Shown: in pieces, positions 16,799-24,982 of the stretch
How positions within the stretch are numbered: position 1 is the first letter of the stretch
Layout of the letters: each line of letters starts with the position of its first letter
NCBI RefSeq assembly: GCF_018332655.1
Contig: NZ_BOQL01000006.1
Coordinates: 1 to 64,000, forward strand
DNA: 64,000 bases
Direction: 5' to 3'
Source: Actinoplanes auranticolor
Lineage (GTDB): Bacteria; Actinomycetota; Actinomycetes; Mycobacteriales; Micromonosporaceae
Program-made: the position numbers and the translations under genes
Notes under the pieces: generated by a model
What the model was told of the DNA's origin: nothing
Database searches by the model: none
The model's input: only the letters and a program-made list of their open reading frames with translations

Positions 16799-17416
16799 AT
16801 GCATGTCGGGGAGGGCGCCACCTCGCGTCGACGCCTGTCCAAACCGGATCGCCATGCCCAGCTTCTGGAAGTGGCACGCCGGTTCATTCGGGAGGAGGGC
16901 ACGGACGAACTCACCCTCGGGCGGCTCGCCGAGCGGGCCGGGGTGACCAAACCGCTGGTCTACGACCACTTCGGCGACCGGGCCGGCATCCTCGCCGAGC
17001 TGTACCGCGAGTTCGAGGCGCGCCAGCGCGAGACCTTGGACGTCGCGCTGCGCGAGGCCGCACCCTCCCTTCCGGCGGTGGCCGGCATCGTCGCGGGGGC
17101 CTACATCGACTGCTGCCTCGTGGAGGGCCGCGAGCTGGCCGACGTGGTGGCCGCCCTCGCCGGCTCCGCCACCCTCAGCCAGGTGCGCCAGGAAGCGGAA
17201 GCCGCCTACCTCGCCCGATGCCGTACGGCCCTCGAACCCTTCTGCGGGCCCATCGACGCCGCCGGCCTGCACGCGCTGATCGGCGCCGGTGACGCTCTGG
17301 CCCGCAACGCGCTCGCCGGCCGGATCAGCCCCGAGCGCGCGCGCGGCGTCCTCACCCGCGTCATCACCGCCCTCGCCGTCGACGGCGAGCCCGGCACGAC
17401 GGAGACGAGACCATGA
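16799..17416 (+). CDS. TetR-family transcriptional regulator
   Basis: A 205-residue regulator with an N-terminal TetR helix-turn-helix (about residues 20-66): LTLGRLAERAGVTKPLVYDHF. The C-terminal ligand domain is typical of the family, with no specific match seen. GGGAGG lies seven bases before ATG 16799. The stop overlaps the start of the quinone reductase gene (ATGA), so the two are one transcription unit controlled by the tandem palindromes just upstream. The likely signal is a quinone or other electrophile handled by the reductase (inference). Confidence 0.85.
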   Translation: MHVGEGATSRRRLSKPDRHAQLLEVARRFIREEGTDELTLGRLAERAGVTKPLVYDHFGDRAGILAELYREFEARQRETLDVALREAAPSLPAVAGIVAGAYIDCCLVEGRELADVVAALAGSATLSQVRQEAEAAYLARCRTALEPFCGPIDAAGLHALIGAGDALARNALAGRISPERARGVLTRVITALAVDGEPGTTETRP

Positions 17417-18225
17417 CCATCAGCCATTCCTCGAAGCCCGGCACCGCCCTCTGGGTGTACGCGCATCCGCGCCGCGGGTCCTTCAACGACCGGCTCTTCA
17501 CCGCCGGGGTCGAGGCGCTGTCGGAACGCTACGAGGTTCTGACCTCCGACCTGCACGCACAGGGCTTCGATCCCGTTCTCGGCGACCGTGACCTCGGCGA
17601 TCTCGCCGGCCGGCCGGGCAACATCGCCGAACTGGCGGGCGAGGCGTATGCCCGGGGCCAGCTGAGCGACGATGTACGCGCGGAGCAGGCCAAGCTCGCC
17701 GCCGCCGAGCTGCTGGTCGTGCAGTTCCCCCTGTGGTGGTACGGGCCGCCGGCGATCCTGAAGGGCTGGTTCGACCGGGTACTCACCAGCGGGTTCGCCT
17801 ACGGCGACACCGACCCGGACCTCGGCTTGCCCCGGCGTTACGGCGACGGTGGACTCGCCGGGCGCAAGGCGCTGATCGTGGTGACCGCCGGCGAGGACGC
17901 GAAGTCGATCGGCCCACGCGGCATCAGCGGCGATCTCGACTCCCTGCTGTTTCCGCTGACCCACGGCGTCTTCTGGTACGTGGGTATCGAGACCCTGGAC
18001 CTGCACGTGATCCACGACGCCGACGGTCTGGACAGCGCCGGGGTCGCTGACGAGATCGAACGGTTGCGCCGACGGGTGCGCACGGCCGGCTCGGAACCGG
18101 CCCGGCCCTATCGGCGCCTACGCGACGGCGACTATCACGGCACGCGGGCGCTGCGCGAAGACCTCCTGCCCGGCCGTACCGATCTCGCCATCCACCTCGA
18201 TCCCAGCGCGAACGCCGCTCGTTGA
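17413..18225 (+). CDS. NAD(P)H dehydrogenase (quinone), flavodoxin-like fold
   Basis: A 270-residue protein of the flavodoxin_2 family (NQO1/MdaB type). LWVYAHPRRGSFNDRLF near residue 14 binds the FMN/FAD phosphate. QFPLWWYGPPAILKGWFDR near 99 is the isoalloxazine-contacting signature. It probably reduces quinones by two electrons. Translation is coupled to the upstream TetR gene. The gene ends one base before the stop of the convergent isomerase-like gene, so no room remains for a separate terminator. Confidence 0.87.
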   Translation: MTISHSSKPGTALWVYAHPRRGSFNDRLFTAGVEALSERYEVLTSDLHAQGFDPVLGDRDLGDLAGRPGNIAELAGEAYARGQLSDDVRAEQAKLAAAELLVVQFPLWWYGPPAILKGWFDRVLTSGFAYGDTDPDLGLPRRYGDGGLAGRKALIVVTAGEDAKSIGPRGISGDLDSLLFPLTHGVFWYVGIETLDLHVIHDADGLDSAGVADEIERLRRRVRTAGSEPARPYRRLRDGDYHGTRALREDLLPGRTDLAIHLDPSANAAR

Positions 18226-18226
18226 T

Positions 18227-18742
18227 CTAGCTGAACGCGCGGCGGAAGCTCGCGAGCGCCGTCTCCTCCTCGCCCGCCGCCCAGCCTTCCAGGCCGACGA
18301 CGCCCTGGTAGCCGAGCCGGTGCAGGGCCGCGGCGACGGCGGGATAGTGGATCTCGCCGGTGCCCGGCTCGCACCGGCCCGGCACGTCGGCGACCTGGAT
18401 CTCGCCGACCCACGGCAGGGCCCGCTCGACGAGCCGGACGAGACTCCCCTCGCCGATCTGCACGTTCAGCCGCGGGCAGTCCAGTCGCTCGGCGACCTCC
18501 AGGGACTGCCGGGCGGTGGCCAGCAGTTCCTCGGCGCCGGCCGGGTCGGCCAGGGTGCCGCGCAGGTAGCCGGTCATGGACGAGAACGTCGCTCCGGTGC
18601 CGGACAGCGCGGCGATGTCCTTGGTGGCCCAGCCCCACATCTCCACCTCGAACCCGAGCGCGGCGATGCGCCGGACCCGCTCGGCGAACGGCAGGTCGAG
18701 GAAGACCATCTCGGCGCAGACCGCCAGCCGGTAGCCGCTCAC
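18227..18742 (-). CDS. Shortened hydroxypyruvate isomerase-like protein, likely inactive
   Basis: A 171-residue product, whereas hydroxypyruvate isomerases and related TIM-barrel isomerases run about 255-270. The N-terminal part (CAEMVFLDLPFAERVRRIAALGF) and the C-terminal part (IQVADVPGRCEPGTGEIHY, LGYQGVVGLEGW) are well conserved and in one frame. The middle, about 75-80 residues after LNVQIG near residue 97, is missing. In the E. coli Hyi this segment carries the catalytic Glu of EPIN and a metal-binding Asp of the DIYH region. The gene thus looks like an in-frame internal deletion. GTG 18742 overlaps the upstream dehydrogenase stop. It may be a pseudogene with an open frame. Confidence 0.7.
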   Translation of the reverse strand: MSGYRLAVCAEMVFLDLPFAERVRRIAALGFEVEMWGWATKDIAALSGTGATFSSMTGYLRGTLADPAGAEELLATARQSLEVAERLDCPRLNVQIGEGSLVRLVERALPWVGEIQVADVPGRCEPGTGEIHYPAVAAALHRLGYQGVVGLEGWAAGEEETALASFRRAFS

Positions 18743-19764
18743 CCGGTCACCTCGTCGAGGCGTACCGGGCGGTTGCCGGCCACCGACGCGGCGGCGGCCA
18801 GGGCGATGGCCAGCGCGGCCCGGGCGTCCTGCCCGGTCACCGGGGCCGGCGCGCCGGTCCGGACGGCGTCGGCGAACGCGGCGAGCTCGGCGGTGTAGGC
18901 GCCGGCGAACAACTCCTGGTCGCTGCCGACGGTCTCGGCCGTCCGGCCCCCGGCGCCGGAGAAGACCATCGTGGTACGGCGGCCGTCGCCCAGCGTGGCC
19001 GTGCCGCCCGGGCCGAACACCTCGCCGCGCACGTCGTAGCCGTAGGCGGCCTCGAAGCAGGCCTCGGCCGTGCCGACCGCGCCGTTGTCGAACCGGACCG
19101 TCACCACGGCCGTGTCGAGCAGACCCCGGTCCCGCCACGCCGGCTCGACCAGGGCGTCGGCGACCGCGTAGACCTCGACGGCCTCGGCGCCCGGATTGAG
19201 GAACCGCAGCGTGTCGAAGTCGTGGATCAGCGTCTCCAGGAAGATCGTGCCCGGCGGTACGTGCGCCGGATCGAAACCGCCCGGGTCCCGGGTCAGCGAC
19301 CGCAGCAGCCGCGGCGTCCCGATCGTGCCCGCGTCCAGCAGCGCCCGCGCCGCCTGCCAGTCGGGGGCGAACCGCCGGTTGAACCCGACCTGCAGCGCCA
19401 CCCCCGCGGCGCGGGCGGCGGCGACGGCCCGGTCGGCATCCGGGAGGCTGAGCGCCATCGGCTTCTCGCAGAACACGTGCTTGCCCGCCTCGGCCGCCGC
19501 GACGACCAGGCCGGCGTGGAAGCGGGCGGGCGCGGCGATCACGACCGCGTCGACCTCCGGGTCGGCCCACACCTGCGCCGCGTCGGTGTACGCCCGGTCG
19601 GCGTCGAGGGCCCCGGCCAGCGCCTCGGCCGCGCCCGGCGCGGGATCGGCCACCGCCACCAGCCGGGTGCCCCGCAGGCGGCGGCTCACCGTCCCGCCGT
19701 GGAACGACCCCATCCGGCCCGACCCGATCAGCGCGACTCCGACTTCCTTACTGGAACGTTCCAT
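18739..19764 (-). CDS. Gfo/Idh/MocA-family sugar or inositol dehydrogenase
   Basis: A 341-residue NAD(P)-dependent oxidoreductase. The Rossmann motif is VALIGSGRMGSFHGGTV at residues 9-25. The signature CEKPMALSL lies near 100 with the conserved Lys, and VGFNRRFAPDW near 127. HDFDTLRF near 185 supplies the catalytic His region. This most resembles myo-inositol 2-dehydrogenase-type members. It forms an operon with the isomerase-like gene and diverges from a LacI regulator. ATG 19764 lies inside one copy of the GGAACGTTCC palindrome, so the operator overlaps the first codons. Substrate is not determined. Confidence 0.84.
   Translation of the reverse strand: MERSSKEVGVALIGSGRMGSFHGGTVSRRLRGTRLVAVADPAPGAAEALAGALDADRAYTDAAQVWADPEVDAVVIAAPARFHAGLVVAAAEAGKHVFCEKPMALSLPDADRAVAAARAAGVALQVGFNRRFAPDWQAARALLDAGTIGTPRLLRSLTRDPGGFDPAHVPPGTIFLETLIHDFDTLRFLNPGAEAVEVYAVADALVEPAWRDRGLLDTAVVTVRFDNGAVGTAEACFEAAYGYDVRGEVFGPGGTATLGDGRRTTMVFSGAGGRTAETVGSDQELFAGAYTAELAAFADAVRTGAPAPVTGQDARAALAIALAAAASVAGNRPVRLDEVTG
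19752..19763. promoter_or_regulatory. LacI-type operator overlapping dehydrogenase start
   Basis: TGGAACGTTCCA, a perfect 12-bp palindrome with the central CG typical of LacI-family sites. It covers codons 1-4 of the Gfo/Idh gene read on the minus strand (ATG GAA CGT TCC, the ATG sharing its first bases with the site). A second copy lies 58 bases away. Confidence 0.65.
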
Positions 19765-19809
19765 GCCCCGAGAGTGAGCCGCTGCCCCGGCCGTCGTCAA
19801 GGGGTGAAC

Positions 19810-19823
19810 CTGGAACGTTCCAG
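19810..19823. promoter_or_regulatory. LacI-type operator upstream of lacI gene
   Basis: CTGGAACGTTCCAG, a perfect 14-bp palindrome and the second copy of the element at 19752-19763. It overlaps the -35 position of the presumed lacI promoter, whose -10 is TAGTCT at 19834-19839. Two identical operators in the divergent region allow looping repression of both directions. Confidence 0.68.
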
Positions 19824-19845
19824 ACTGTGCGACTAGTCTGGGCCG

Positions 19846-20847
19846 GTGCGCAGCGCGGAGCGGAGAGCGACCCTGGCCGACGTGGCGGCCCGGGCCGGGG
19901 TGTCGAAGTCGCTGGTGTCCCTGGTGATGCGGGACGAACCCGGCGCCGGTGTCGCGACGCGGCGACGGATCCTGGAGGCGGCCGACGAGCTGGGTTATCA
20001 CCCGGACAGCCGGGCCCGGCTGCTGCGCAGCGGCCGCAGCCGGCTGCTGGGCGTCGTGTTCGGCATCCAGCACGATTTCCACGGCGACCTGGTGACCGAC
20101 CTCTACACCGCCGCCCGGGAGACCGGCTACGAGGTGGCGTTGAGCGCCGTCACCCCGGGCCGCGACGAGCGGGAGGCGACGGCCGGCCTGCTCCAGGACC
20201 GCTGCGAGGCGCTGATCCTGCTCGGGCCGCAGGAGCCCACCGCGAGCCTGGCCCGGCTGGCCACCCGGCTGCCCGTCGTCGTCCTGGCCCGGAGCGTCCG
20301 GGACCCGGCGGTGGACGTCGTCCGCACCGCCGACGCCGAGGGGCTGCGCCAGGCCGTCGACCATCTGGTCCGGCTCGGCCACCGCGCGATCGTGCACATC
20401 GACGGCGGACGCGCGCCCGGCGCTGCGGAGCGCCGCCGCGGCTATCGCGACGCCATGAGGAGCCACGGCCTCGACGGCTACGCGCGGATCATCCCCGGTG
20501 GCCTGACCGAGGAGGAGGGCGCGGCGGCGGCGCGGGTGCTCCTCGACGACGTGCCGACCGCCGTCACGGTCTTCAACGACCGCTGTGCCACCGGCGTCCT
20601 GGACGTGCTCGCCCGGCACGGCCGCGCGGTGCCCGGTGACGTCAGCGTGGTGGGCTACGACGACAGCCGGCTCGCCCGGCTGGCCCACGTCGACCTCACC
20701 ACGGTCGCCCAGGACGCCGTCACGATGACCCGGCTCGCGGTGGGCCGGGCGATCGACCGGATCGAAGGGGCGGCGGTGGCCCGGCGCGAGGTCGTGGTCC
20801 CGCCCCGCCTGGTCGTCCGGGGCACCACCGCGCCGCCCTTACATTGA
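19846..20847 (+). CDS. LacI-family transcriptional regulator
   Basis: A 333-residue regulator. Its LacI helix-turn-helix spans about residues 9-55 (TLADVAARAGVSKSLVSLVMR, then RRILEAADELGYHPDS). The periplasmic-binding-protein-like domain includes GVVFGIQHDFHGDLV and VSVVGYDDSRLARLAHVDLTT. TAGTCT lies six bases before the GTG at 19846, suggesting a leaderless mRNA. The divergent Gfo/Idh operon is its probable target through the two GGAACGTTCC palindromes, with autoregulation likely. The inducer is unknown. Confidence 0.87.
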   Translation: MRSAERRATLADVAARAGVSKSLVSLVMRDEPGAGVATRRRILEAADELGYHPDSRARLLRSGRSRLLGVVFGIQHDFHGDLVTDLYTAARETGYEVALSAVTPGRDEREATAGLLQDRCEALILLGPQEPTASLARLATRLPVVVLARSVRDPAVDVVRTADAEGLRQAVDHLVRLGHRAIVHIDGGRAPGAAERRRGYRDAMRSHGLDGYARIIPGGLTEEEGAAAARVLLDDVPTAVTVFNDRCATGVLDVLARHGRAVPGDVSVVGYDDSRLARLAHVDLTTVAQDAVTMTRLAVGRAIDRIEGAAVARREVVVPPRLVVRGTTAPPLH

Positions 20848-20903
20848 CAGACATGGATGGAATCTGGAACTCTCGGTGCGGGACCACCGCGGGAGATCGG
20901 GCC

Positions 20904-20930
20904 GGCCGGAAGAGGGCGAAACTTCCGGCC
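20904..20930. promoter_or_regulatory. Inverted repeat upstream of LPMO gene
   Basis: GGCCGGAAG (20904-20912) and CTTCCGGCC (20922-20930) are perfect 9-bp arms around a nine-base spacer. The right half CGAAACTTCCGG recurs upstream of the CE15 esterase gene at 27716-27727 and again, preceded by C, at 27849-27860. It lies about 95 bases before the LPMO start in a 176-base regulatory gap. Confidence 0.5.
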
Positions 20931-21023
20931 CACTGTCCACCGATGCCTGCGCGCGTCCGCCGATCGTCCCCCCGGTGAGCCGTGCCCGGGCATCTCGATC
21001 CTTCCTCGAGTGCTGGAGGCACC

Positions 21024-21731
21024 ATGTCCTCGACCATCAGTCTGCCCCGACCCGTGGCCCGCACCTTCACCGTGCTGGTGGCAGCCGTCCTGCTGCTCAC
21101 CACCGCACTGGCCGACGGCGCGTTCGCCCACGGCTCGACCATCGACCCCGCATCCCGCAACTACGGCTGCTGGAAGCGCTGGGGCAGCGACTTCCAGAAC
21201 CCGGCCATGGCCACCGCCGACCCGATGTGCTGGCAGGCCTGGCAGGCCGACACCACCGCGATGTGGAACTGGAACGGTCTCTACCGGGAGAACGTCCAGG
21301 GCAACCACCAGGCCGCCGTCCCGAACGGCACACTGTGCAGCGCCGGCAACACCGGTGGCACCCGCTACTCGGCGCTGGACACGCCGGGCAACTGGACCGC
21401 CACCCGGATCCCCAGTTCGTCGGCGTTCACCGTGGTGGCCCAGGACCAGGCCCGGCACGGCGCGAAGTACTTCCGGGTCTACGTGAGCCGGCAGGGCTTC
21501 AACCCGTTGACCCAGCGCCTGGCCTGGAGCGACCTCGCCCTGCTCAAGGACACCGGGCCGATCGCGCCCGGCGTCGGCGACACCTCCACCGACCCGTCGC
21601 TGGGTGGCGTGTCGGTGAAGATCCCGGTGAGCGCGCCGGGGCTGACCGGCCGGCACATCGTCTACACGGTGTGGGAGGCCGGGCACGCCGACCAGGTCTA
21701 CTACTGGTGCGCGGACGTGAACTTCGGGTAG
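21024..21731 (+). CDS. Secreted AA10 lytic polysaccharide monooxygenase
   Basis: A 235-residue protein. The signal peptide (residues 1-35) ends AFA before H36, so the mature protein begins with the copper-ligating histidine (HGSTIDPASRNYGCW). The second histidine of the copper brace is likely H145 in QARHGAKYFRVYV. Cysteines in CSAGN and WCADVNF match AA10 disulfides. AA10 enzymes oxidatively cleave chitin or cellulose. The disulfide and NGTLCSAG pattern resembles streptomycete cellulose/chitin-active members, so substrate is open. No carbohydrate-binding module is attached. GGAGG sits five bases before ATG 21024. The gene abuts the convergent response-regulator stop with no gap. Confidence 0.88.
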   Translation: MSSTISLPRPVARTFTVLVAAVLLLTTALADGAFAHGSTIDPASRNYGCWKRWGSDFQNPAMATADPMCWQAWQADTTAMWNWNGLYRENVQGNHQAAVPNGTLCSAGNTGGTRYSALDTPGNWTATRIPSSSAFTVVAQDQARHGAKYFRVYVSRQGFNPLTQRLAWSDLALLKDTGPIAPGVGDTSTDPSLGGVSVKIPVSAPGLTGRHIVYTVWEAGHADQVYYWCADVNFG

Positions 21732-22403
21732 CTAGGCGATCCAGCGGTACCGGCGTTGCGGCCGGCCCGCTGAGCCGTAACGGAGCCGGACCTCGGCCTT
21801 TCCCGCGGTGACGAAGTGCTCGAGATAGCGGCGGGTGCTCACCCGGGAGAGGCCGATCCGCTCGGCGCACTCCTCGGCGGACAGGTCACCCGGGCAGTCC
21901 CGCATCGCGTCCGCGATCAGCCGGGAGGTGTCCGCGGTCAGCCCCTTGGGCATCGGCGCGCTGGCCATCCGCAGCGTCACGAACAGCTGATCCACGTCGG
22001 GCTGGCCCACGTCGGCGCTGAGCGCGAGGCGGTCGTGCACGGCGGCGTAGCGCTCCAGCCGGTCGCGCAGCACGTCGAAACCGAACGGCTTGAGCACGTA
22101 GTGCACGACGCCCCCGCGCAGCGCCGAGCGTACGGTCGACACGTCCCGCGCCGCGGTCACCGCCAGCACGTCCGGTCCGCCGTCGCCGCTCTCCCGCAGC
22201 CGCCGCAGCACGTCCAGCCCGGTGATGTCCGGCAGGTAGATGTCCAGCAGCACCAGATCCGGGCGCACCGCGGCGATCTGGGCCAGCGCGTCCGCCCCGG
22301 TGTGCGCGACCCCGACCGTGGTGAAGCCGGGCACCCGGTCCACGAAACCGCGGTGCACCTTCGCCACCATGAAGTCGTCGTCCACCACCAGCACCCGGAT
22401 CAC
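21732..22403 (-). CDS. CitB/DctR-family response regulator
   Basis: A 223-residue response regulator. Its receiver domain has acidic pocket D8-D10, phospho-acceptor D54 in LVLLDIYLPD, Thr in AVTAARD and Lys in VLKPFGF. A C-terminal HTH (about residues 165-215) includes LSAEECAERIGLSRVSTRRYLEH, typical of the CitB/DcuR group. The GTG at 22403 overlaps the kinase stop by four bases. It should act with the adjacent CitA-type kinase to control carboxylate uptake, most simply the divergent TctC gene and perhaps tctCBA. Confidence 0.87.
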   Translation of the reverse strand: MIRVLVVDDDFMVAKVHRGFVDRVPGFTTVGVAHTGADALAQIAAVRPDLVLLDIYLPDITGLDVLRRLRESGDGGPDVLAVTAARDVSTVRSALRGGVVHYVLKPFGFDVLRDRLERYAAVHDRLALSADVGQPDVDQLFVTLRMASAPMPKGLTADTSRLIADAMRDCPGDLSAEECAERIGLSRVSTRRYLEHFVTAGKAEVRLRYGSAGRPQRRYRWIA

Positions 22404-23962
22404 GCCGCCACCTCCCGGACCGGCGGCAGCCGCGCGGTGAAGGTCGAGCCCTGCACCTCGACGCCGCCGCCGCGGTGCGCGCTGATCAGCCGGATCATCG
22501 CCAGGCCGAGCCCGTGGTGGCCGTCGGCCTGGTCCTTGGTGCTCCAGCCCTGCTGGAAGACCCGCTCGGCCAGCGCAGGCTCGACGCCCGGCCCGGAGTC
22601 GGTCACGGTCACCACCACCTCGCCGTCCGGCCCGGTCGTCACCCGTACCGTGATGGACCCGCCGGGTCCCACCGCGTCGAGCGCGTTGTCCACCAGGTTG
22701 CCGACCACCGTCACCAGGTCGGCCGACAGGTGGTCGTCCACCGGCGCCAGGTCGGTGCCGTCGGCGATCCTCAGCGTCACCCCCTGCTCGGCGGCCAGGC
22801 TGGCCTTGGCGATCAGCAGCGCGGCCAGTGCGGGATCCCGGATCGCCTGGGTCACCTCGCGGTTGAGCGTCTCGTGCAGCTCGCTCGTCCGGTTGATGTA
22901 GCGGACCACCTCCTCGTGCTCGCCCAGCTCGACCAGGCCGGAGATGGTGTGCAGCCGGTTCACGAACTCGTGCGCCTGCGCCCGCAGGGTGTCGGTCGTG
23001 TGCCGGCTGACGTCGAGCTCCCGGCGCAGGGCGGTCAGCTCGGTACGGTCACGCAGGGTCGTCACCGAGCCCGCGGCGCGGCCCCGCATGACCACCGGCT
23101 GCCGGTTCAGCACCACCACCCGGTCGTCGCTGAGCACCACCTGGTCGACGCCCTCCGACCGGCCGGTGAGCACGTCCAGCAGCGCCGGCTCGAAACCCTG
23201 CTCCAGCAGCGACCGGCCGACCGCGTCCGGGCGCAGCCCGAGCAGCCGGATCGCCTCGTCGTTGACCAGGGTCACCCGGTGCGCGGCGTCGGTGCCGATC
23301 ACGCCCTCCTTGATGCCGTGCAGCATCGCCTCGCGGTGCTCGACCAGGCCGGTGATCTCGCGCGGTTCCAGGCCCAGGGTCTGGCGCTTCACCCGCCGCG
23401 CCAGCAGCAGCGAACCGCCGACGCCGAGCGCCGCGCCCAGCACCAGGTAGGTGAGCAGGTTCGTCAGCGCGCTGGCGAGCAGGTCGGCCAGGGTGGGATA
23501 GGCCCGGCCCACGATGATCAGCCCGATGAAGTGACCGTCCCGCTCGTCCAGCACGGGAACGTGGGCGACCAGGGCCTTGCTGCCGTTGTCGAGGACACCG
23601 ACCCACGACCGGCCGCTGAGCGCCGGACTGCCGGCCATCGGCGCCGGCCGCCCGGCGTCCGGGCCGGTGACGACGGTGCCGGCCGCGTCGGCCACCACCA
23701 CGTACGAGGCACCGGACACCGCCCGGGCGCTCTCCGCCACCGTCTCCAGCGCGTCGCGGGCCAGGGGATTGCCCAGCCCCAGCCGCACGGTCCGGTTGAT
23801 GGCCGCGTTCTCGCCGACCGAGCGCAGCCGCTCACCCTCGACCCGGCGGAACGCGGCGTCGGCCTCTGCGATGGAGACGGCGGCGACCGCCCCGACGACG
23901 AGCAGCACGATGGCCAGTTGCAGGGCGAGCAACTGGCCGGCCAGGGAGAGCCGGTGTCTCAT
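22400..23962 (-). CDS. CitA/DcuS-family sensor histidine kinase
   Basis: A 520-residue membrane kinase. Transmembrane helices lie at about residues 11-32 and 166-188 and bracket an extracytoplasmic PDC-type sensor domain. A cytoplasmic PAS domain follows (about 205-300). The phospho-acceptor is H331 in AQAHEFVNRLHTISGLVEL, a CitA/DcuS-type motif. The ATPase domain shows NLVDNALDA, DSGPGV and HHGLGL. Such kinases sense C4 or C6 carboxylates outside the cell. The gene diverges from an orphan TctC-type lipoprotein gene with 47 bases between starts, so that lipoprotein may be regulated by it or may present ligand to it. Confidence 0.88.
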   Translation of the reverse strand: MRHRLSLAGQLLALQLAIVLLVVGAVAAVSIAEADAAFRRVEGERLRSVGENAAINRTVRLGLGNPLARDALETVAESARAVSGASYVVVADAAGTVVTGPDAGRPAPMAGSPALSGRSWVGVLDNGSKALVAHVPVLDERDGHFIGLIIVGRAYPTLADLLASALTNLLTYLVLGAALGVGGSLLLARRVKRQTLGLEPREITGLVEHREAMLHGIKEGVIGTDAAHRVTLVNDEAIRLLGLRPDAVGRSLLEQGFEPALLDVLTGRSEGVDQVVLSDDRVVVLNRQPVVMRGRAAGSVTTLRDRTELTALRRELDVSRHTTDTLRAQAHEFVNRLHTISGLVELGEHEEVVRYINRTSELHETLNREVTQAIRDPALAALLIAKASLAAEQGVTLRIADGTDLAPVDDHLSADLVTVVGNLVDNALDAVGPGGSITVRVTTGPDGEVVVTVTDSGPGVEPALAERVFQQGWSTKDQADGHHGLGLAMIRLISAHRGGGVEVQGSTFTARLPPVREVAA

Positions 23963-24009
23963 GGAACAGCATCCTGCGCCGATCGGCCGCGCTGCGCCAG
24001 ACTGTCGGC

Positions 24010-24972
24010 ATGCGAAGACGCTCCCTGCTCGGCGGCGCGCTGGCGGCCGCCCTGGCGGGGTGCGCCGCGCCGGGTGACCCGGAGCACGACCTGCGGATCA
24101 TGGTGCCGAACCCGCCGGGCAGCGGCTACGACATCACCGCCCGGGTCCTGGCCACTGCGCTCGGCGACGCCGGCATCGCCCGCGGCGTCGAGGTGTTCAA
24201 CCTGCCCGGTGCCGGGGGAGTGGTCGGGTTGCGCCGGCTGGCCTACGAGAAGGGCAACGACCTGCTGGTCATGCTCATGGGGCTGGGGCTGATCGGGGCC
24301 GAGATCGCCGCGGACGCCGAGGTGACGCTGGCCGGCACCACGCCGATCGCGCGGCTGGTGCAGGAGCCGTCGATCGTGGTGGTGCGCCGGGACTCGCCGT
24401 ACGGCTCGCTCGACGAGCTGATCGAGGCGTGGCGCGCCGATCCGGCCGGGGTGCCCGCCGGCGGCGGCTCCTCGGTCGGCGGCCCCGATCACCTGGCCAC
24501 CATGCTGCTGGCCGAGGCCGCCGGTCTGGCGCCGGCCCGGGTCGCGTACCGGCGCAACGACGGCGGCGGCGACCTGCTCGCCGCCGTCCTCGGCCGCGAG
24601 GTCGCCTTCGCCATGTCCGGCCTGAGCGAGTACGCCGACCAGATCACCTCGGGTCAGCTGCGGGCCCTGGCGGTGACCAGCGAGCAGACCGTCGACCAGG
24701 TGCCGGCACCGACGGTACGGTCCGCCGGCCTCGACGTCGTCTTCAACAACTGGCGCGGCATCGTCGCCCCACCGGGCCTGGCCCCCGCCGCTGCGGCAGA
24801 GCTGCGGGCGACCGTGGCGGCACTGGACGCCTCGGCGCCCTGGGCCGCGGCGCGCAGCCGCTTCGGCTGGACGGCGGCCCATCTGAGCGGCGACGCCTTC
24901 GGCGCCTTCATGGCCGAGGAGAGCGCCCGGGTGGCCGGGGTGCTGCGCCGGCTCGGCCTGCACCGCCCCTGA
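24010..24972 (+). CDS. Orphan TctC-family carboxylate-binding lipoprotein
   Basis: A 320-residue Bug/TctC homologue. A short signal sequence with RRRSLLGG ends in lipobox LAGC at about residues 15-18. The mature protein begins LRIMVPNPPGSGYDITAR, the family ligand loop, and near 240 has NNWRGIVAPPGL, similar to the tctC at 13664. No TctA or TctB gene adjoins it. It sits opposite the Cit-type kinase-regulator pair, which favours a role as accessory sensor or as a second binding protein for TctBA at 14699-16734. CAGACT six bases before the ATG suggests a leaderless start. Confidence 0.85.
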   Translation: MRRRSLLGGALAAALAGCAAPGDPEHDLRIMVPNPPGSGYDITARVLATALGDAGIARGVEVFNLPGAGGVVGLRRLAYEKGNDLLVMLMGLGLIGAEIAADAEVTLAGTTPIARLVQEPSIVVVRRDSPYGSLDELIEAWRADPAGVPAGGGSSVGGPDHLATMLLAEAAGLAPARVAYRRNDGGGDLLAAVLGREVAFAMSGLSEYADQITSGQLRALAVTSEQTVDQVPAPTVRSAGLDVVFNNWRGIVAPPGLAPAAAAELRATVAALDASAPWAAARSRFGWTAAHLSGDAFGAFMAEESARVAGVLRRLGLHRP

Positions 24973-24982
24973 CCGGTACGCC

